DNA from: Pseudomonas sp. A-RE-19
GTDB taxonomy: Bacteria > Pseudomonadota > Gammaproteobacteria > Pseudomonadales > Pseudomonadaceae
Length of the DNA stretch: 64,000 nucleotides
Direction: 5' to 3'
Assembly: GCF_019956555.1 (NCBI RefSeq)
Contig: NZ_JAHBDQ010000005.1
Location: 62,001 to 126,000, forward strand
Shown here: piece by piece, positions 55,262 through 64,000 of the stretch
How positions within the stretch are numbered: the first letter of the stretch is position 1
Layout: each line of letters begins with the position of its first letter
The notes under the pieces: generated by a model
Told to the model about the DNA's origin: nothing
Database searches by the model: none
What the model saw: only the letters and a program-made list of their open reading frames with translations
Translations under genes and position numbers: made by a program

Positions 55262-56145
55262 GCGCCTTGTACCCCCAGCCAACCTTCTCGGCCCTCGAGG
55301 GTGCCGCGCACGACATGGCCCATGGGCAACGTGGCGGGTGCCTCGGGCAGCAGATCGCCCAGGGGTTGGAAATGAATGTCCTGTCGGCGCGCATCGGCCA
55401 GCAGTTGACGAAAATCGTTGGCCATCAGAATCCCTTCTACTTCGGCATGGATCGTGTAGACGTTGAGTGTTTGCGCAGTGAACCGCTCAAGAATGAAAGT
55501 ATTGAAGTCCCTGGCCGTAACGGTCGGACCGACCACCTCATCGAAAGTCGGCAGGTCTACCGGGATTTGCGGTGTACCTGGACTTCCATCGGCCAACGTC
55601 GGCAGGAACAGACTCTGGCCCCGACAATCGCTGTTGTAGCGAAAGCCGAAACCCTGTTTGGCCTCGATCACGCGCTCGTCCGCACGCCAGCCGGCGGACG
55701 CCGAGCACTCTACCTTTTTTCCAAGGATATCGCTGAGACTGTCAACGCCACGGCGAATCTGCTCGATCAGTTGCGCGTCGCTCCAGCGTCCGGCATTGGC
55801 CTGCCAGCCGTGATGATCCCAGGCGTGCAGGCCGACTTCATGCCCGGCCGCCAGGGTCTGACGCATCAGGTGCCCGAGGTCGCGACCGATCGGTTTGCCC
55901 GGCCACGCGGTGCCCGCCAGCAAAATGTCCCAGCCATACAGGCCGGCGGCATTGGAGCGGAGCATCTTCCAGAGAAACTGCGGACGGATCAGGCGCCACA
56001 AGTGGCGCCCCATGTTGTCTGGCCCGACGCTGAAGAAAAACGTCGCCTTGACCTGTGCTTCATCGAGCATTTCGAGCAACCGAGGCACGCCCTCACGGGT
56101 GCCTCGGTAAGTGTCGACATCGATTCGAAGGCCTGCCTGCATCAA
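55258..56145 (-). CDS. arnD: 4-Deoxy-4-formamido-L-arabinose-phosphoundecaprenol deformylase ArnD
   Basis: The 295-residue NodB-homology deacetylase has [15 protein letters not shown] near the start, [14 protein letters not shown] with the metal-binding His pair, and [12 protein letters not shown]. It removes the formyl group from the lipid-linked sugar, which drives the pathway forward. It overlaps arnA and arnT by 4 bp each. Confidence 0.95.
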   Translation of the reverse strand: MMQAGLRIDVDTYRGTREGVPRLLEMLDEAQVKATFFFSVGPDNMGRHLWRLIRPQFLWKMLRSNAAGLYGWDILLAGTAWPGKPIGRDLGHLMRQTLAAGHEVGLHAWDHHGWQANAGRWSDAQLIEQIRRGVDSLSDILGKKVECSASAGWRADERVIEAKQGFGFRYNSDCRGQSLFLPTLADGSPGTPQIPVDLPTFDEVVGPTVTARDFNTFILERFTAQTLNVYTIHAEVEGILMANDFRQLLADARRQDIHFQPLGDLLPEAPATLPMGHVVRGTLEGREGWLGVQGA

Positions 56146-58136
56146 CGTTTTTTGTCCGCGATTTCGAGCATGGCTTCGCGCAGGAAGAAGTCCAGCGTGT
56201 TGCCGATGGTCTCGTTCATCGCCACCGTGGGTGCCCAGTCAAGCAGACGCTTGGCGTTGGCGATGCTCGGTTTGCGGTGAGACACGTCCTGATAGCCGGT
56301 GCCGTAGAAGGCCTTGCTTTCGATATCGCGGAAACCGGCGAACGGCGGGAAGTTGTCGCGCAGCGGATGAGCCTCGAACTGACGCAGCAGCTCTTCGCCC
56401 AATTGACGAATGCTGGCTTCGTTGTCCGGGTTACCGATGTTGATGATCTGGCCGTTGCAGGCGTCGTTCTCGTTGTCGATGATCCGCGCCAGAGCTTCGA
56501 CGCCATCGGCGATGTCGGTGAAGCAGCGTTTCTGCTCGCCGCCATCGAACAGACGAATCGGTGTGCCTTCCACCAGGTTCAGGATCAGCTGTGTGATGGC
56601 CCGGGAGCTGCCAATGCGCGCCGAGTCCAGACGGTCCAGGCGTGGGCCCATCCAGTTGAAAGGACGGAACAGGGTGAAGTTCAGGCCTTTCTGGCCATAA
56701 GCCCAGATCACCCGGTCGAGCAACTGCTTGGAGATCGAGTAGATCCAGCGTTGCTTGTTGATCGGCCCGACCACCAGGTTGGAACTGTCTTCGTCGAAGT
56801 TGGTGTCCTGGCACATGCCATAGACTTCCGAGGTCGACGGGAAGATCACGCGCTTGTTGTATTTGACGCAGTAGCGAACCAGTTTCAGGTTCTCTTCGAA
56901 ATCCAGTTCGAACACCCGTAGTGGATTGCGGGTGTATTCGATCGGCGTGGCGATCGCCACCAGCGGCAGAACCACGTCGCATTTCTTGATGTGGTACTCG
57001 ATCCACTCCGAGTGGATGCTGATATCGCCTTCGACGAAGTGGAAATTCGGATGGCTGCGCAGGCGCTCGATGGCGTCCGAGCCGATGTCCAGACCGTACA
57101 CTTCATACCGGTCGTCACGCAGCAGGCGCTCGGACAGGTGATTGCCGATAAAGCCGTTGACGCCAAGGATCAGCACCCGGGTGCGACGGGGGGCACGACC
57201 CGACTCGGCGCCACGCAGCACCGAGCCATCGACCAGCCCCAGCTCGTTGGCCAGTTGCGGGCCGCTCAGGTACAGGCCATTGTCGTTACGCTGACCGGCG
57301 TTGATTACCAGTGAGTCTTCACCGCAGGCGATTCGCAATGGATCGACGCTGATGACCCGACCGGGTGCCTGACCTTCGTTGCCCTTGACGACATCCGCGC
57401 TCCAGACAATCAACTTGTGCTCGCCCACGGCACAGAACGCGCCCGGATAAGGCTGGGTCACGGCACGCACCAGATTGAACAGTTCTTCGGCCGGTTTGCT
57501 CCAGACCAGTTTGCCATCCGCTGGAGTACGACGACCAAACACTGTGGCTTTGGATTCGTCCTGTGGGGTTTCGCTGATTTTGCCTTGAAGCAGTGCAGGC
57601 AAAGTGTCTCGCAGCAGATCGCTGGCGGCCTGGCGCAATTTGCCGTGCAGGGTCAGCGCGGTGTCGGTGCGCTCGATCGCCACCCGTTGCTGAGCAATGA
57701 TTGCGCCGGCATCGGCACGTTTGACCATGCGGTGCAGGGTCACGCCGGTTTCGGTTTCACCGTTGACCAACACCCAGTTCGCCGGTGCGCGGCCACGGTA
57801 GCGTGGCAGCAACGAGCCGTGCAGGTTGAACGCGCCTTTGCGGGCCGTGGCCAGCAGTGGTTCGCTCAACAGATTGCGGTAGTAGAACGAAAACAGGTAA
57901 TCGGGGTTGAGCTTGCTGACGCGCTCGATCCACAGCGGATGGTTGGCGTCTTCCGGGGCATGCACCGGAATGCCTTTGCGGGCACACAGCTGTGCAACCG
58001 AGCCATAGAACGCATTTTCCTTCGGGTCATCGGGATGAGTGAACACGGCGGCAATCTCGAAACCGCTGGCAAGCAGGGTTTCGATGCCGGCACAGCCAAT
58101 ATCGTGATAAGCGAAAACAACAGCTTTTGCACTCAT
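56142..58136 (-). CDS. arnA: Bifunctional UDP-4-amino-4-deoxy-L-arabinose formyltransferase / UDP-glucuronate decarboxylase ArnA
   Basis: The 664-residue fusion protein has an N-terminal formyltransferase (about 1-300; [18 protein letters not shown], then [17 protein letters not shown]). The C-terminal SDR decarboxylase (about 315-660) has nucleotide site [16 protein letters not shown] and active-site YSISK after [11 protein letters not shown]. One end makes UDP-4-keto-arabinose from UDP-glucuronate; the other N-formylates the amino sugar. Length equals the E. coli enzyme (660). Confidence 0.96.
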   Translation of the reverse strand: MSAKAVVFAYHDIGCAGIETLLASGFEIAAVFTHPDDPKENAFYGSVAQLCARKGIPVHAPEDANHPLWIERVSKLNPDYLFSFYYRNLLSEPLLATARKGAFNLHGSLLPRYRGRAPANWVLVNGETETGVTLHRMVKRADAGAIIAQQRVAIERTDTALTLHGKLRQAASDLLRDTLPALLQGKISETPQDESKATVFGRRTPADGKLVWSKPAEELFNLVRAVTQPYPGAFCAVGEHKLIVWSADVVKGNEGQAPGRVISVDPLRIACGEDSLVINAGQRNDNGLYLSGPQLANELGLVDGSVLRGAESGRAPRRTRVLILGVNGFIGNHLSERLLRDDRYEVYGLDIGSDAIERLRSHPNFHFVEGDISIHSEWIEYHIKKCDVVLPLVAIATPIEYTRNPLRVFELDFEENLKLVRYCVKYNKRVIFPSTSEVYGMCQDTNFDEDSSNLVVGPINKQRWIYSISKQLLDRVIWAYGQKGLNFTLFRPFNWMGPRLDRLDSARIGSSRAITQLILNLVEGTPIRLFDGGEQKRCFTDIADGVEALARIIDNENDACNGQIINIGNPDNEASIRQLGEELLRQFEAHPLRDNFPPFAGFRDIESKAFYGTGYQDVSHRKPSIANAKRLLDWAPTVAMNETIGNTLDFFLREAMLEIADKKR

Positions 58137-59152
58137 GAGAGAACCTGATCTGAAGAAGTGGAAGTGAGACCGTCAACGGTGACAGCGGGGGCAGGAACAG
58201 AGGGGGTGCTACGCAAAACCTTTTCGATAAAAAACCGTGGACGCGCCCGGACGTCGCTGTACATGCGGCCCAGGTACTCACCCAACAGACCCATGCCAAT
58301 GAATTGGCCGCCGGTGAAAACGAACAGCACGGCGAACAGGACGAATGTGCCGCCACCGGCCCAACCGGCACCGAAAACCAGGCGCAGCACAACCAACGCG
58401 ATGGCGAATAGCACTCCGAGCGTCGCCATGCAGAAGCCGACGATGCTCAGTAATCGCAGCGGAGTCGTGGTCATGCAGGTGATCAGGTCGAACATCAGGT
58501 TGACCAGGCGCATCGGGCTGTATTTGGATTCACCGTGTTCGCGCTCGGCGTGGGTCACCAGAATTTCGGTGGTGTGCCGGGCGAAGCTGTTGGCCAGGAT
58601 CGGAATGAACGTACTGCGTTCACGACAGGCGAGCATGGCGTCGACGATAGTCCGGCGGTAGGCGCGCAGCATGCAGCCGTAGTCGCTCATGGCAACGCCG
58701 GTGGAGCGCTGCACGGCGAGGTTGATCAGCTTCGACGGCCAGCGACGCAGGGCCGAGTCCTGACGGTTGTTGCGCACCGTGGCGACCACGTCGTAGCCCA
58801 GTTCGGCCTGAGCCACCAGCCGCGGGATTTCTTCAGGCGGATTTTGCAGGTCGGCGTCGAGGGTGATGACCACATCGCCCTTGCACTGTTCGAACCCGGC
58901 CATGATCGCCGCGTGCTGGCCGTAGTTGCGGTTGAGAATGACCGCCACCACCGGGCTGCCGTCGCGACTGGCAGCGTCCTCGAGGATTTGCGCAGAGTTG
59001 TCGCGGCTGCCGTCATCGACCAACACAATTTCGTAATCATGGTGCAGTTGCCGGCACGCCGCTTCGGTGCGACGGAGCAACTCGGGCAGGCTGTCTTGCT
59101 CGTTGTAGACCGGGATGACGATTGATACGCAACGGATCGGATAAGGTTTCAC
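58133..59152 (-). CDS. arnC: Undecaprenyl-phosphate 4-deoxy-4-formamido-L-arabinose transferase ArnC
   Basis: The 339-residue GT2 glycosyltransferase has [15 protein letters not shown], the nucleotide-sugar motifs [10 protein letters not shown] and [16 protein letters not shown], and two C-terminal membrane helices ([20 protein letters not shown] region and the next). It moves the formylated sugar from UDP to undecaprenyl phosphate on the cytoplasmic side. It overlaps arnB and arnA by 4 bp. Confidence 0.95.
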   Translation of the reverse strand: MKPYPIRCVSIVIPVYNEQDSLPELLRRTEAACRQLHHDYEIVLVDDGSRDNSAQILEDAASRDGSPVVAVILNRNYGQHAAIMAGFEQCKGDVVITLDADLQNPPEEIPRLVAQAELGYDVVATVRNNRQDSALRRWPSKLINLAVQRSTGVAMSDYGCMLRAYRRTIVDAMLACRERSTFIPILANSFARHTTEILVTHAEREHGESKYSPMRLVNLMFDLITCMTTTPLRLLSIVGFCMATLGVLFAIALVVLRLVFGAGWAGGGTFVLFAVLFVFTGGQFIGMGLLGEYLGRMYSDVRARPRFFIEKVLRSTPSVPAPAVTVDGLTSTSSDQVLS

Positions 59153-60297
59153 AGGCTTCTGTCCAGTGTTTTTTCAATGGCGCCGACGACACGATCGACG
59201 TCATCGCAGGTCATGTCGGGGAACAACGGGATCGAACACAGCCGCGCCGAGTTCCATTCGGTGTTGGGCAGGTAGATGTTGGGGAAACGCTGCCGGTAGT
59301 AAGTGTGCAGGTGGGTGGCGATGAAGTGAATGCCGGTACCGATGTTCTGTTCCTGCAAAGCCTTCATGAACGCCTCGCGGTCCAGCCCGCAACGTTCGGC
59401 GTCGATGCGCAGGATGAACAGGTGCCAGGCGTGCTGCTGTGCATACTCCGGAATGGCCAGCGGTTGCACCGGCAAACCTTCCAGGCGTTGCAAATAGGTC
59501 TGGGCCAGTTCCGTGCGCCTGGCGTTGATCGCATCCAGACGCTCCAGCTGTACCAGGGCGATGGCGGCATTGATGTCGGCCAGGTTGTACTTGAAGCCCG
59601 GTTCGATCACTTGGGCCTGGGGTTTGCGGCCGTGGGTCAGGCGGTCGTAAGCGTCAACGCCCAGGCCATGAAACTTGAGCATGCGCACACGAGTGGCCAA
59701 AGCATCATCGTCGCTGACAAACATGGCGCCCTCGGCGCAGGTCATGTTCTTGATCGCGTGGAACGAGAAGATCGCCGTGCCTTGGGCGCCGACGTGACGA
59801 CCTTTGTAGAAAGTGCCTGCTGCATGAGCCGCATCTTCGATGACGGCGATGCCATGTTTGTCGGCCAGTGCGTAGAGTGGGTCCAGGTCGAACGCCGCGC
59901 CGGCGTAATGTACCGGAACGATGGCCTTGGTACGTGGCGTGATCGCCGCTTCGATGCTCGCCAGATCACTCATCAACGTGTTGCGGTCAACGTCGACGAA
60001 AACCGGTGTCGCGCCGAGCAGGCAGATCATGTTGGCGGTCGACACCCAGGTTTGGGACGGTGTGATGACTTCATCGCCGGGACCGATGCCCAAGGCCAAT
60101 AAGGTAATGTGCATGCCGCCGGTGGCCGAGGACAATGCCACGGCATGACGACAGCCGACATAGTGGGCGAAGTGTTCTTCCAGTTGCTGGTTTTTCGGGC
60201 CGGTAGTGATCCAGCCAGAGCGCAGTACTTGCTCTACGGCAGCAATTTCTTCATCGCCAATACTGGGGCGGGAGAAGGGTAGAAACGCCTGACTCAT
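59149..60297 (-). CDS. arnB: UDP-4-amino-4-deoxy-L-arabinose--oxoglutarate aminotransferase ArnB
   Basis: The protein is about 382 residues from ATG 60297 (GAGG 5 nt upstream; GTG 60303 is the alternative). It is a DegT/DnrJ/EryC1 PLP enzyme with PLP Lys in [16 protein letters not shown], the phosphate-binding [16 protein letters not shown] and [10 protein letters not shown]. It aminates UDP-4-keto-arabinose. It is the first gene of arnBCADTEF-ugd. The 116 bp upstream hold a TAACC-N5-GGTTA inverted repeat (60323-60337), but I could not fit a convincing PhoP or PmrA box. Confidence 0.95.
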   Translation of the reverse strand: MSQAFLPFSRPSIGDEEIAAVEQVLRSGWITTGPKNQQLEEHFAHYVGCRHAVALSSATGGMHITLLALGIGPGDEVITPSQTWVSTANMICLLGATPVFVDVDRNTLMSDLASIEAAITPRTKAIVPVHYAGAAFDLDPLYALADKHGIAVIEDAAHAAGTFYKGRHVGAQGTAIFSFHAIKNMTCAEGAMFVSDDDALATRVRMLKFHGLGVDAYDRLTHGRKPQAQVIEPGFKYNLADINAAIALVQLERLDAINARRTELAQTYLQRLEGLPVQPLAIPEYAQQHAWHLFILRIDAERCGLDREAFMKALQEQNIGTGIHFIATHLHTYYRQRFPNIYLPNTEWNSARLCSIPLFPDMTCDDVDRVVGAIEKTLDRSL

Positions 60298-60413
60298 GAG
60301 CACCTCGGAACTTGAAAATGAATAACCATGAAGGTTAAAAGCACTGGATCCAATGGCAGAGTAGACGCCAAAACAAAAGCTGCATCAAGCAGTTGCCGGA
60401 AATTTGTGACAAA

Positions 60414-60671
60414 TTACATCGGTTGATTTCTCGTGTCATGGTCAGCACGTTGGACGCCCACAAAGGCGTCATCTCGGACCCCATTGAGGTTAAGCGTGAT
60501 TTTGTGAAAGGAATATGAAAAACCGGTGGGCGATTCGTTTATCTCGAGCTCATACAGCCACTGTTCAGGCTGCTGCCGCTCATCGCGCTTTTTATAGGGG
60601 AAGGCGTACACAAGTGCCCGCCTTAATGGACTTGTGCTGCATTGCTTAGTTGTTTTTTGAACTGTTTTCAT
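60414..60671 (-). CDS. Possible small protein upstream of arnB (uncertain)
   Basis: This is an 85-residue open frame from ATG 60671 with a plausible middle section (KKRDERQQPEQWLYELEINE, then SPTGFSYSFHKITLNLNG). There is no ribosome site, rare codons such as AGA occur near the end, and no family is recognised. It reads towards arnB, ending 116 bp before it. It may be a real small gene, a decayed gene or chance. Confidence 0.3.
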   Translation of the reverse strand: MKTVQKTTKQCSTSPLRRALVYAFPYKKRDERQQPEQWLYELEINESPTGFSYSFHKITLNLNGVRDDAFVGVQRADHDTRNQPM

Positions 60672-60743
60672 TCAAAGCGATTTCGCTTGATTGACCGATT
60701 CAAAAGCTTCAAAAACCAACCTGTTGACCCTGGTGCCAGTCCG

Positions 60744-61829
60744 TTAAAGCACGGAACCTGTGGAAGCGCTCAGTACATGAGCATGGCCGATGGTCGACAC
60801 ATGAACCTCGCTGCCAGCGGGTGGCGCGTGCATGCCGGAACTGCGCACCAGCAATGAACGCCCCGGACGTTCATCCGCCGCCAACGACTGCAATTCCACG
60901 GTCAAGGTGCAGGTGTTTCCGCCGAAATCGCACTCGGTGACCACACCGCGACAGCCGTCCGGTTGCGCCAGGCCGTGGGGTGCGCTGATCAGCTGAAGTT
61001 GCTCGGGGCGCAGCATGATTTGCGCTGATCCGTTGTTTCTGTGGTTGTCGACCGGTATGCGACCCAGATCGCAATGAGCCCAACCTGCTTCGATTCTGGC
61101 CGGCATGATCACGGCGTCCCCGAGAAACAGGGCGGTTTGTTCATCTGCGGGATAGCGATAAAGGTCCAGCGGACGTCCGGATTGGACTAACCGGCCCTGA
61201 CGCATCACCGCCAACTGATCGGCGAACGACAACGCTTCACTTTGATCGTGTGTCACCAGAATGGTCGTGACACCGGCGTCTGCCAGAAGCCGTGCGACCA
61301 ATTTGCGCATGGCGGCGCGCAAACCGGTATCGAGCGCCGAAAACGGCTCGTCCAGCAACATCAATCGTGGCTGTTGCGCCAGGGCCCGGGCCAGCGCGAC
61401 ACGCTGTTGCTGGCCGCCGGAGAGTTCATGCGGCCAACGATTGGCCATGCTCGCATCCAGCGCCACGCTGTCCATCAACTCAGCGATACGCTCCTGTTTG
61501 GCAATGCCCTTGGCCGCAAGCCCGAAACCGATGTTGGCGGCTACGGTCATGTGCGGGAACAGTGCGCCATCCTGCGGAACATAGCCGATCAACCGTTGAT
61601 GCGCGGGTACCTCGTGGCTGCTGTCGACCAGCGTCTGACCATTGAGCGAAAGGCTGCCCGAGTCCGGGAATTCGAAACCGGCGATCATTCGCAGCAAGGT
61701 GGTCTTGCCCGAACCGGACGGGCCGACGATAACCGTACGGCTTCCTGTCGGCACCGACAGGTTGATGTTCTCCAGGGCTCGGTGAGAACCGTAGGACTTG
61801 CAGATCGAGTGGAGTTCAAGAGCGTTCAT
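60744..61829 (-). CDS. Ferric iron ABC transporter ATP-binding protein (FbpC-like)
   Basis: The 361-residue protein has Walker [21 protein letters not shown], signature [15 protein letters not shown], Walker [18 protein letters not shown] and [18 protein letters not shown]. The C-terminal TOBE-like region ([25 protein letters not shown]) is typical of the CysA/PotA/FbpC group. Its start overlaps the permease stop by 4 bp. Iron as substrate is inferred from the binding protein. Confidence 0.9.
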   Translation of the reverse strand: MNALELHSICKSYGSHRALENINLSVPTGSRTVIVGPSGSGKTTLLRMIAGFEFPDSGSLSLNGQTLVDSSHEVPAHQRLIGYVPQDGALFPHMTVAANIGFGLAAKGIAKQERIAELMDSVALDASMANRWPHELSGGQQQRVALARALAQQPRLMLLDEPFSALDTGLRAAMRKLVARLLADAGVTTILVTHDQSEALSFADQLAVMRQGRLVQSGRPLDLYRYPADEQTALFLGDAVIMPARIEAGWAHCDLGRIPVDNHRNNGSAQIMLRPEQLQLISAPHGLAQPDGCRGVVTECDFGGNTCTLTVELQSLAADERPGRSLLVRSSGMHAPPAGSEVHVSTIGHAHVLSASTGSVL

Positions 61830-63427
61830 CGGCCAGCCGTGCGTTTGGATTGGTGATAAAGAAGTCCGGTCAACGGAAGCGACTGCAGAATCATGAGCAA
61901 GGCATAGGGCGCCGCGGCCGCATAGTCGATTTCACTGGTCATTGCCCAGAAACCGGTGGCCAGGGTGCGCGTGCCATTGGGGGCGAGCAGCAGGGTCGCG
62001 GTCAACTCATTGCTGACCGCCAGAAACACCAACGCAGCGCCAGCGGCAGCACCGGGTGCAGCCAGACGCAAAGTGATCAGCCACAACGCCCGAGCGGGCG
62101 AACGGCCGAGGCTGCGGGCCATGTTCTCCAGCTCCACCGGCGCCTGGGCGATGCCTGCGCGCAAACTCACCAGGGCGCGGGGCAAAAACATCAGTAAATA
62201 AGCCAGCAGCACTGTGAAGGTGGTCTGGTAAATCGGCCGGGCAAAATGAATCGTCAGGGTCACCAATGCCAGCGCGACGACAATCCCCGGCAACGCGCTG
62301 GTAATGTAGTTGCAGCTTTCCAGCACGCGCTGCAACGGGCCCGGCGAGCGAATCGACAGCCAGGCAATCGGGATGGCCGCGCATGTAGTAATGAGCGCGC
62401 CAGCGGCCCCGAGCATGAGCGTTTGTTCCAGCGCCGGCAGCAGTTCGCTCAGTTGCCAGACTTGTGCGCCACCGGCGATCAGCCATTTACCAAGGGTGAT
62501 CAACGGCACACCGAGTGCCAGAGCACAGGTCATGCCTTGCAGCATGAACGCGAGCAGGGTGGTGCGCAAATTCAGACGCACGATCCTTTGTTCGCGCGCG
62601 CTTCCCGACCCGACCCGGGCGTAACGCGCCGTGCCGCGGGCAGCCGACTCGGCAGTCAGCATGGCCAGGCAGCAGAGTGCGAGGACGCCGGCCAGCATAT
62701 GGGCGGCAGGCCCGTTGAAGGTGGACTTGAACTGATCGAAGATGGCCGTGGTGAAGGTGTCGAAGCGGATCATCGCGTACAGACCGTACTCAGCCAGCAG
62801 GTGCAGCCCCACCAGCAAGGCACCGCCACAGATGGCCAGGCGCAATTGCGGCAGCACCACGCGAAAAAACACCGCCCAGGGCTTGAGCCCCAACGACTCG
62901 GAGACATCTTCGATGGCCGGATCGAGCCGGCGCAACGTCGCCGCTATCGGTAGGTAAAGAAACGGGAAATAGGCGATGACCGAAACCAGAACGCCGGCAA
63001 ACAGCCCGTGAATCGGTGGGACCAGACTGACCCAGGCATAGCTGTGAACGAATGCCGGCACCGCCAGCGGCGCCGTCGCCAACAGCGACCACCAACGCCG
63101 CCCCGGCAAGTTGGTGCGTTCCGTCAACCAGGCCAGCGCCAGCCCTAGCGCGATGCACAAGGGAATGGTGAGCAACACCAGCAACGCGGTGTTGATCACC
63201 AACTCGCCGACACGTGGGCGCCATACCAGCGTCACAAGCGTCGCCCAGCCGGTCTGTACCGACACGCCGATGACGAAAGCAATCGGCAGTAACGCCAGCA
63301 ATGACACCAGCACCGACAAACCAATCACCCATGCACCACCGCGGCCCGCGAAGAGGCCGCGAGAGCGTGTGCGCAAGTTTGCAGAGGGCGCCGCAGCGAC
63401 CTCCACCGGTAGAGTTTCAGGAAGCAA
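61826..63427 (-). CDS. Ferric iron ABC transporter permease (FbpB-like, fused two-domain)
   Basis: The 533-residue permease has two homologous halves of about six helices each, with the EAA loops near [20 protein letters not shown] and [20 protein letters not shown]. This is the fused FbpB/SfuB arrangement. The start appears to be TTG 63427, directly adjoining the stop of the binding-protein gene, so translation is probably coupled; a GTG a few codons later is an alternative. Confidence 0.9.
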   Translation of the reverse strand: MLPETLPVEVAAAPSANLRTRSRGLFAGRGGAWVIGLSVLVSLLALLPIAFVIGVSVQTGWATLVTLVWRPRVGELVINTALLVLLTIPLCIALGLALAWLTERTNLPGRRWWSLLATAPLAVPAFVHSYAWVSLVPPIHGLFAGVLVSVIAYFPFLYLPIAATLRRLDPAIEDVSESLGLKPWAVFFRVVLPQLRLAICGGALLVGLHLLAEYGLYAMIRFDTFTTAIFDQFKSTFNGPAAHMLAGVLALCCLAMLTAESAARGTARYARVGSGSAREQRIVRLNLRTTLLAFMLQGMTCALALGVPLITLGKWLIAGGAQVWQLSELLPALEQTLMLGAAGALITTCAAIPIAWLSIRSPGPLQRVLESCNYITSALPGIVVALALVTLTIHFARPIYQTTFTVLLAYLLMFLPRALVSLRAGIAQAPVELENMARSLGRSPARALWLITLRLAAPGAAAGAALVFLAVSNELTATLLLAPNGTRTLATGFWAMTSEIDYAAAAPYALLMILQSLPLTGLLYHQSKRTAGR

Positions 63428-64000
63428 TTAGAGCAACCCTGCCTGGGTCATCAGCTCTACCGCTTTTTTGCTGTCGAGTTTCGAGACGTCGACAGCCGGG
63501 GCGTCGAGTTGCTGCAGCGGTACCAGTTTCGGGTTGGATTCTGCGTTCTTGCCCACGGCGTATTCAAACGAGTTGCCGTTCTTGAGGATCGCCTGGCCGT
63601 CTTTGCCGGTAATCCATTTCAGGAATGCCTGGGCCTGTTCCTTGTGTTGGCTGGAGGCCAGAACGCCGCCACCGGACAGACTGACAAACGCACCTGGATC
63701 CTTGTGTTTGAAGTAGTGCAGCGAGGTGTTCTTGCTGTTCTCGCCGGTCTTGGACTGATCGACGAAGCTGTAATAGTGATAGATCACGCCACTATCGATC
63801 TGACCGGCGTTGACCGCCTTGAGCACGGCGCTGTTGCCCCGGTAAGCGGTGAAGTTGGTTTTCATGGCTTTCAACCAGTCGAGGGTAGCGGCTTCCCCCT
63901 TGAGTTCCAGCACGGCAGCGACGATGGCCTGGAAGTCGGCACCGGCCGGCGAAGCGGCCCAGCGACCTTTCCAGTTCGGTGCGGCGAGGTCCATCAGCGA
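63428..64000 (-). CDS. Ferric iron ABC transporter substrate-binding protein (C-terminal part, runs off window)
   Basis: The last 190 residues of an extracellular solute-binding protein are present; the N-terminus and signal peptide lie outside the window. VIYHYYSFVDQS contains the paired Tyr residues that bind Fe(III) in FbpA/HitA-type proteins. Other typical parts are MDLAAPNWKGRWAASPAGADF and KHKDPGAFVSLSGGGVLASS. It is the first gene of the operon visible here, followed without a gap by the permease gene. Confidence 0.9.
   Translation of the reverse strand, partial: SLMDLAAPNWKGRWAASPAGADFQAIVAAVLELKGEAATLDWLKAMKTNFTAYRGNSAVLKAVNAGQIDSGVIYHYYSFVDQSKTGENSKNTSLHYFKHKDPGAFVSLSGGGVLASSQHKEQAQAFLKWITGKDGQAILKNGNSFEYAVGKNAESNPKLVPLQQLDAPAVDVSKLDSKKAVELMTQAGLL

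Noticed and set aside
60298..60413. PhoP or PmrA box before arnB
   Set aside because: Only a TAACC-N5-GGTTA inverted repeat was seen; neither the direct repeat of PhoP nor that of PmrA could be fitted convincingly.

Overview
The window looks like chromosomal DNA of a Pseudomonas of the fluorescens group. The evidence is a high-GC coding style, gene sets typical of that group (kgu/ptxS, sfnG, efeUOB, arn, branched-chain acyl-CoA operon) and about 20 intergenic REP/REPIN elements of two sequence families. I see no rRNA, tRNA, CRISPR array, transposase or phage gene. No database search was possible, so every name rests on motif and family recognition.

Layout. 1-1630: start of the 2-ketogluconate operon (kguE, cut by the window edge) and its repressor gene ptxS, with two identical PtxS operators. 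1803-7789: a visibly more AT-rich block with two related beta-rich repeat proteins of unknown function, an autotransporter and a small unknown protein, punctuated by strong terminators. 7981-18608: DUF1345 protein, an RND efflux pair without an outer-membrane channel divergent from an OmpR-type two-component system, nicotinamidase, a dienoyl-CoA isomerase-like crotonase, nudC and a TauE/SafE exporter. 18790-21456: divergent sulfur-scavenging genes (acyl-CoA-dehydrogenase-fold oxidoreductase and sfnG), both with sigma-54-like promoters. 21562-24219: DUF1348 gene under a TetR regulator, and a phospholipase-D-type phosphatidylserine synthase.

24362-28578: a Fur-boxed ferrous/ferric iron uptake operon efeU-efeO-efeB plus a second, cupredoxin-less EfeO. 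28889-38269: an AraC regulator, a five-gene operon holding all the steps from 2-methylbutyryl-CoA to acetyl-CoA plus propionyl-CoA, and a convergent pair for the valine branch. 38501-40530: HPP protein and an MFS transporter. 40633-49505: a catabolic cluster (MmgE/PrpD protein, two PuuE-type deacetylases, polar amino acid ABC transporter, argininosuccinate-lyase-like enzyme, divergent LysR regulator). Its gene content resembles what is known for iminodisuccinate-type C-N compound breakdown, and it is the most interesting candidate system here. 49508-60297: a GNAT remnant, then the complete lipid A aminoarabinose operon arnBCADTEF-ugd followed by an extra ArnT-like glycosyltransferase. 60744-64000: a ferric-iron ABC importer (ATPase, permease, partial binding protein).

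Many genes are chained by 4-bp ATGA overlaps (all of arn). REPINs sit in most longer gaps and in places reach into coding sequence.
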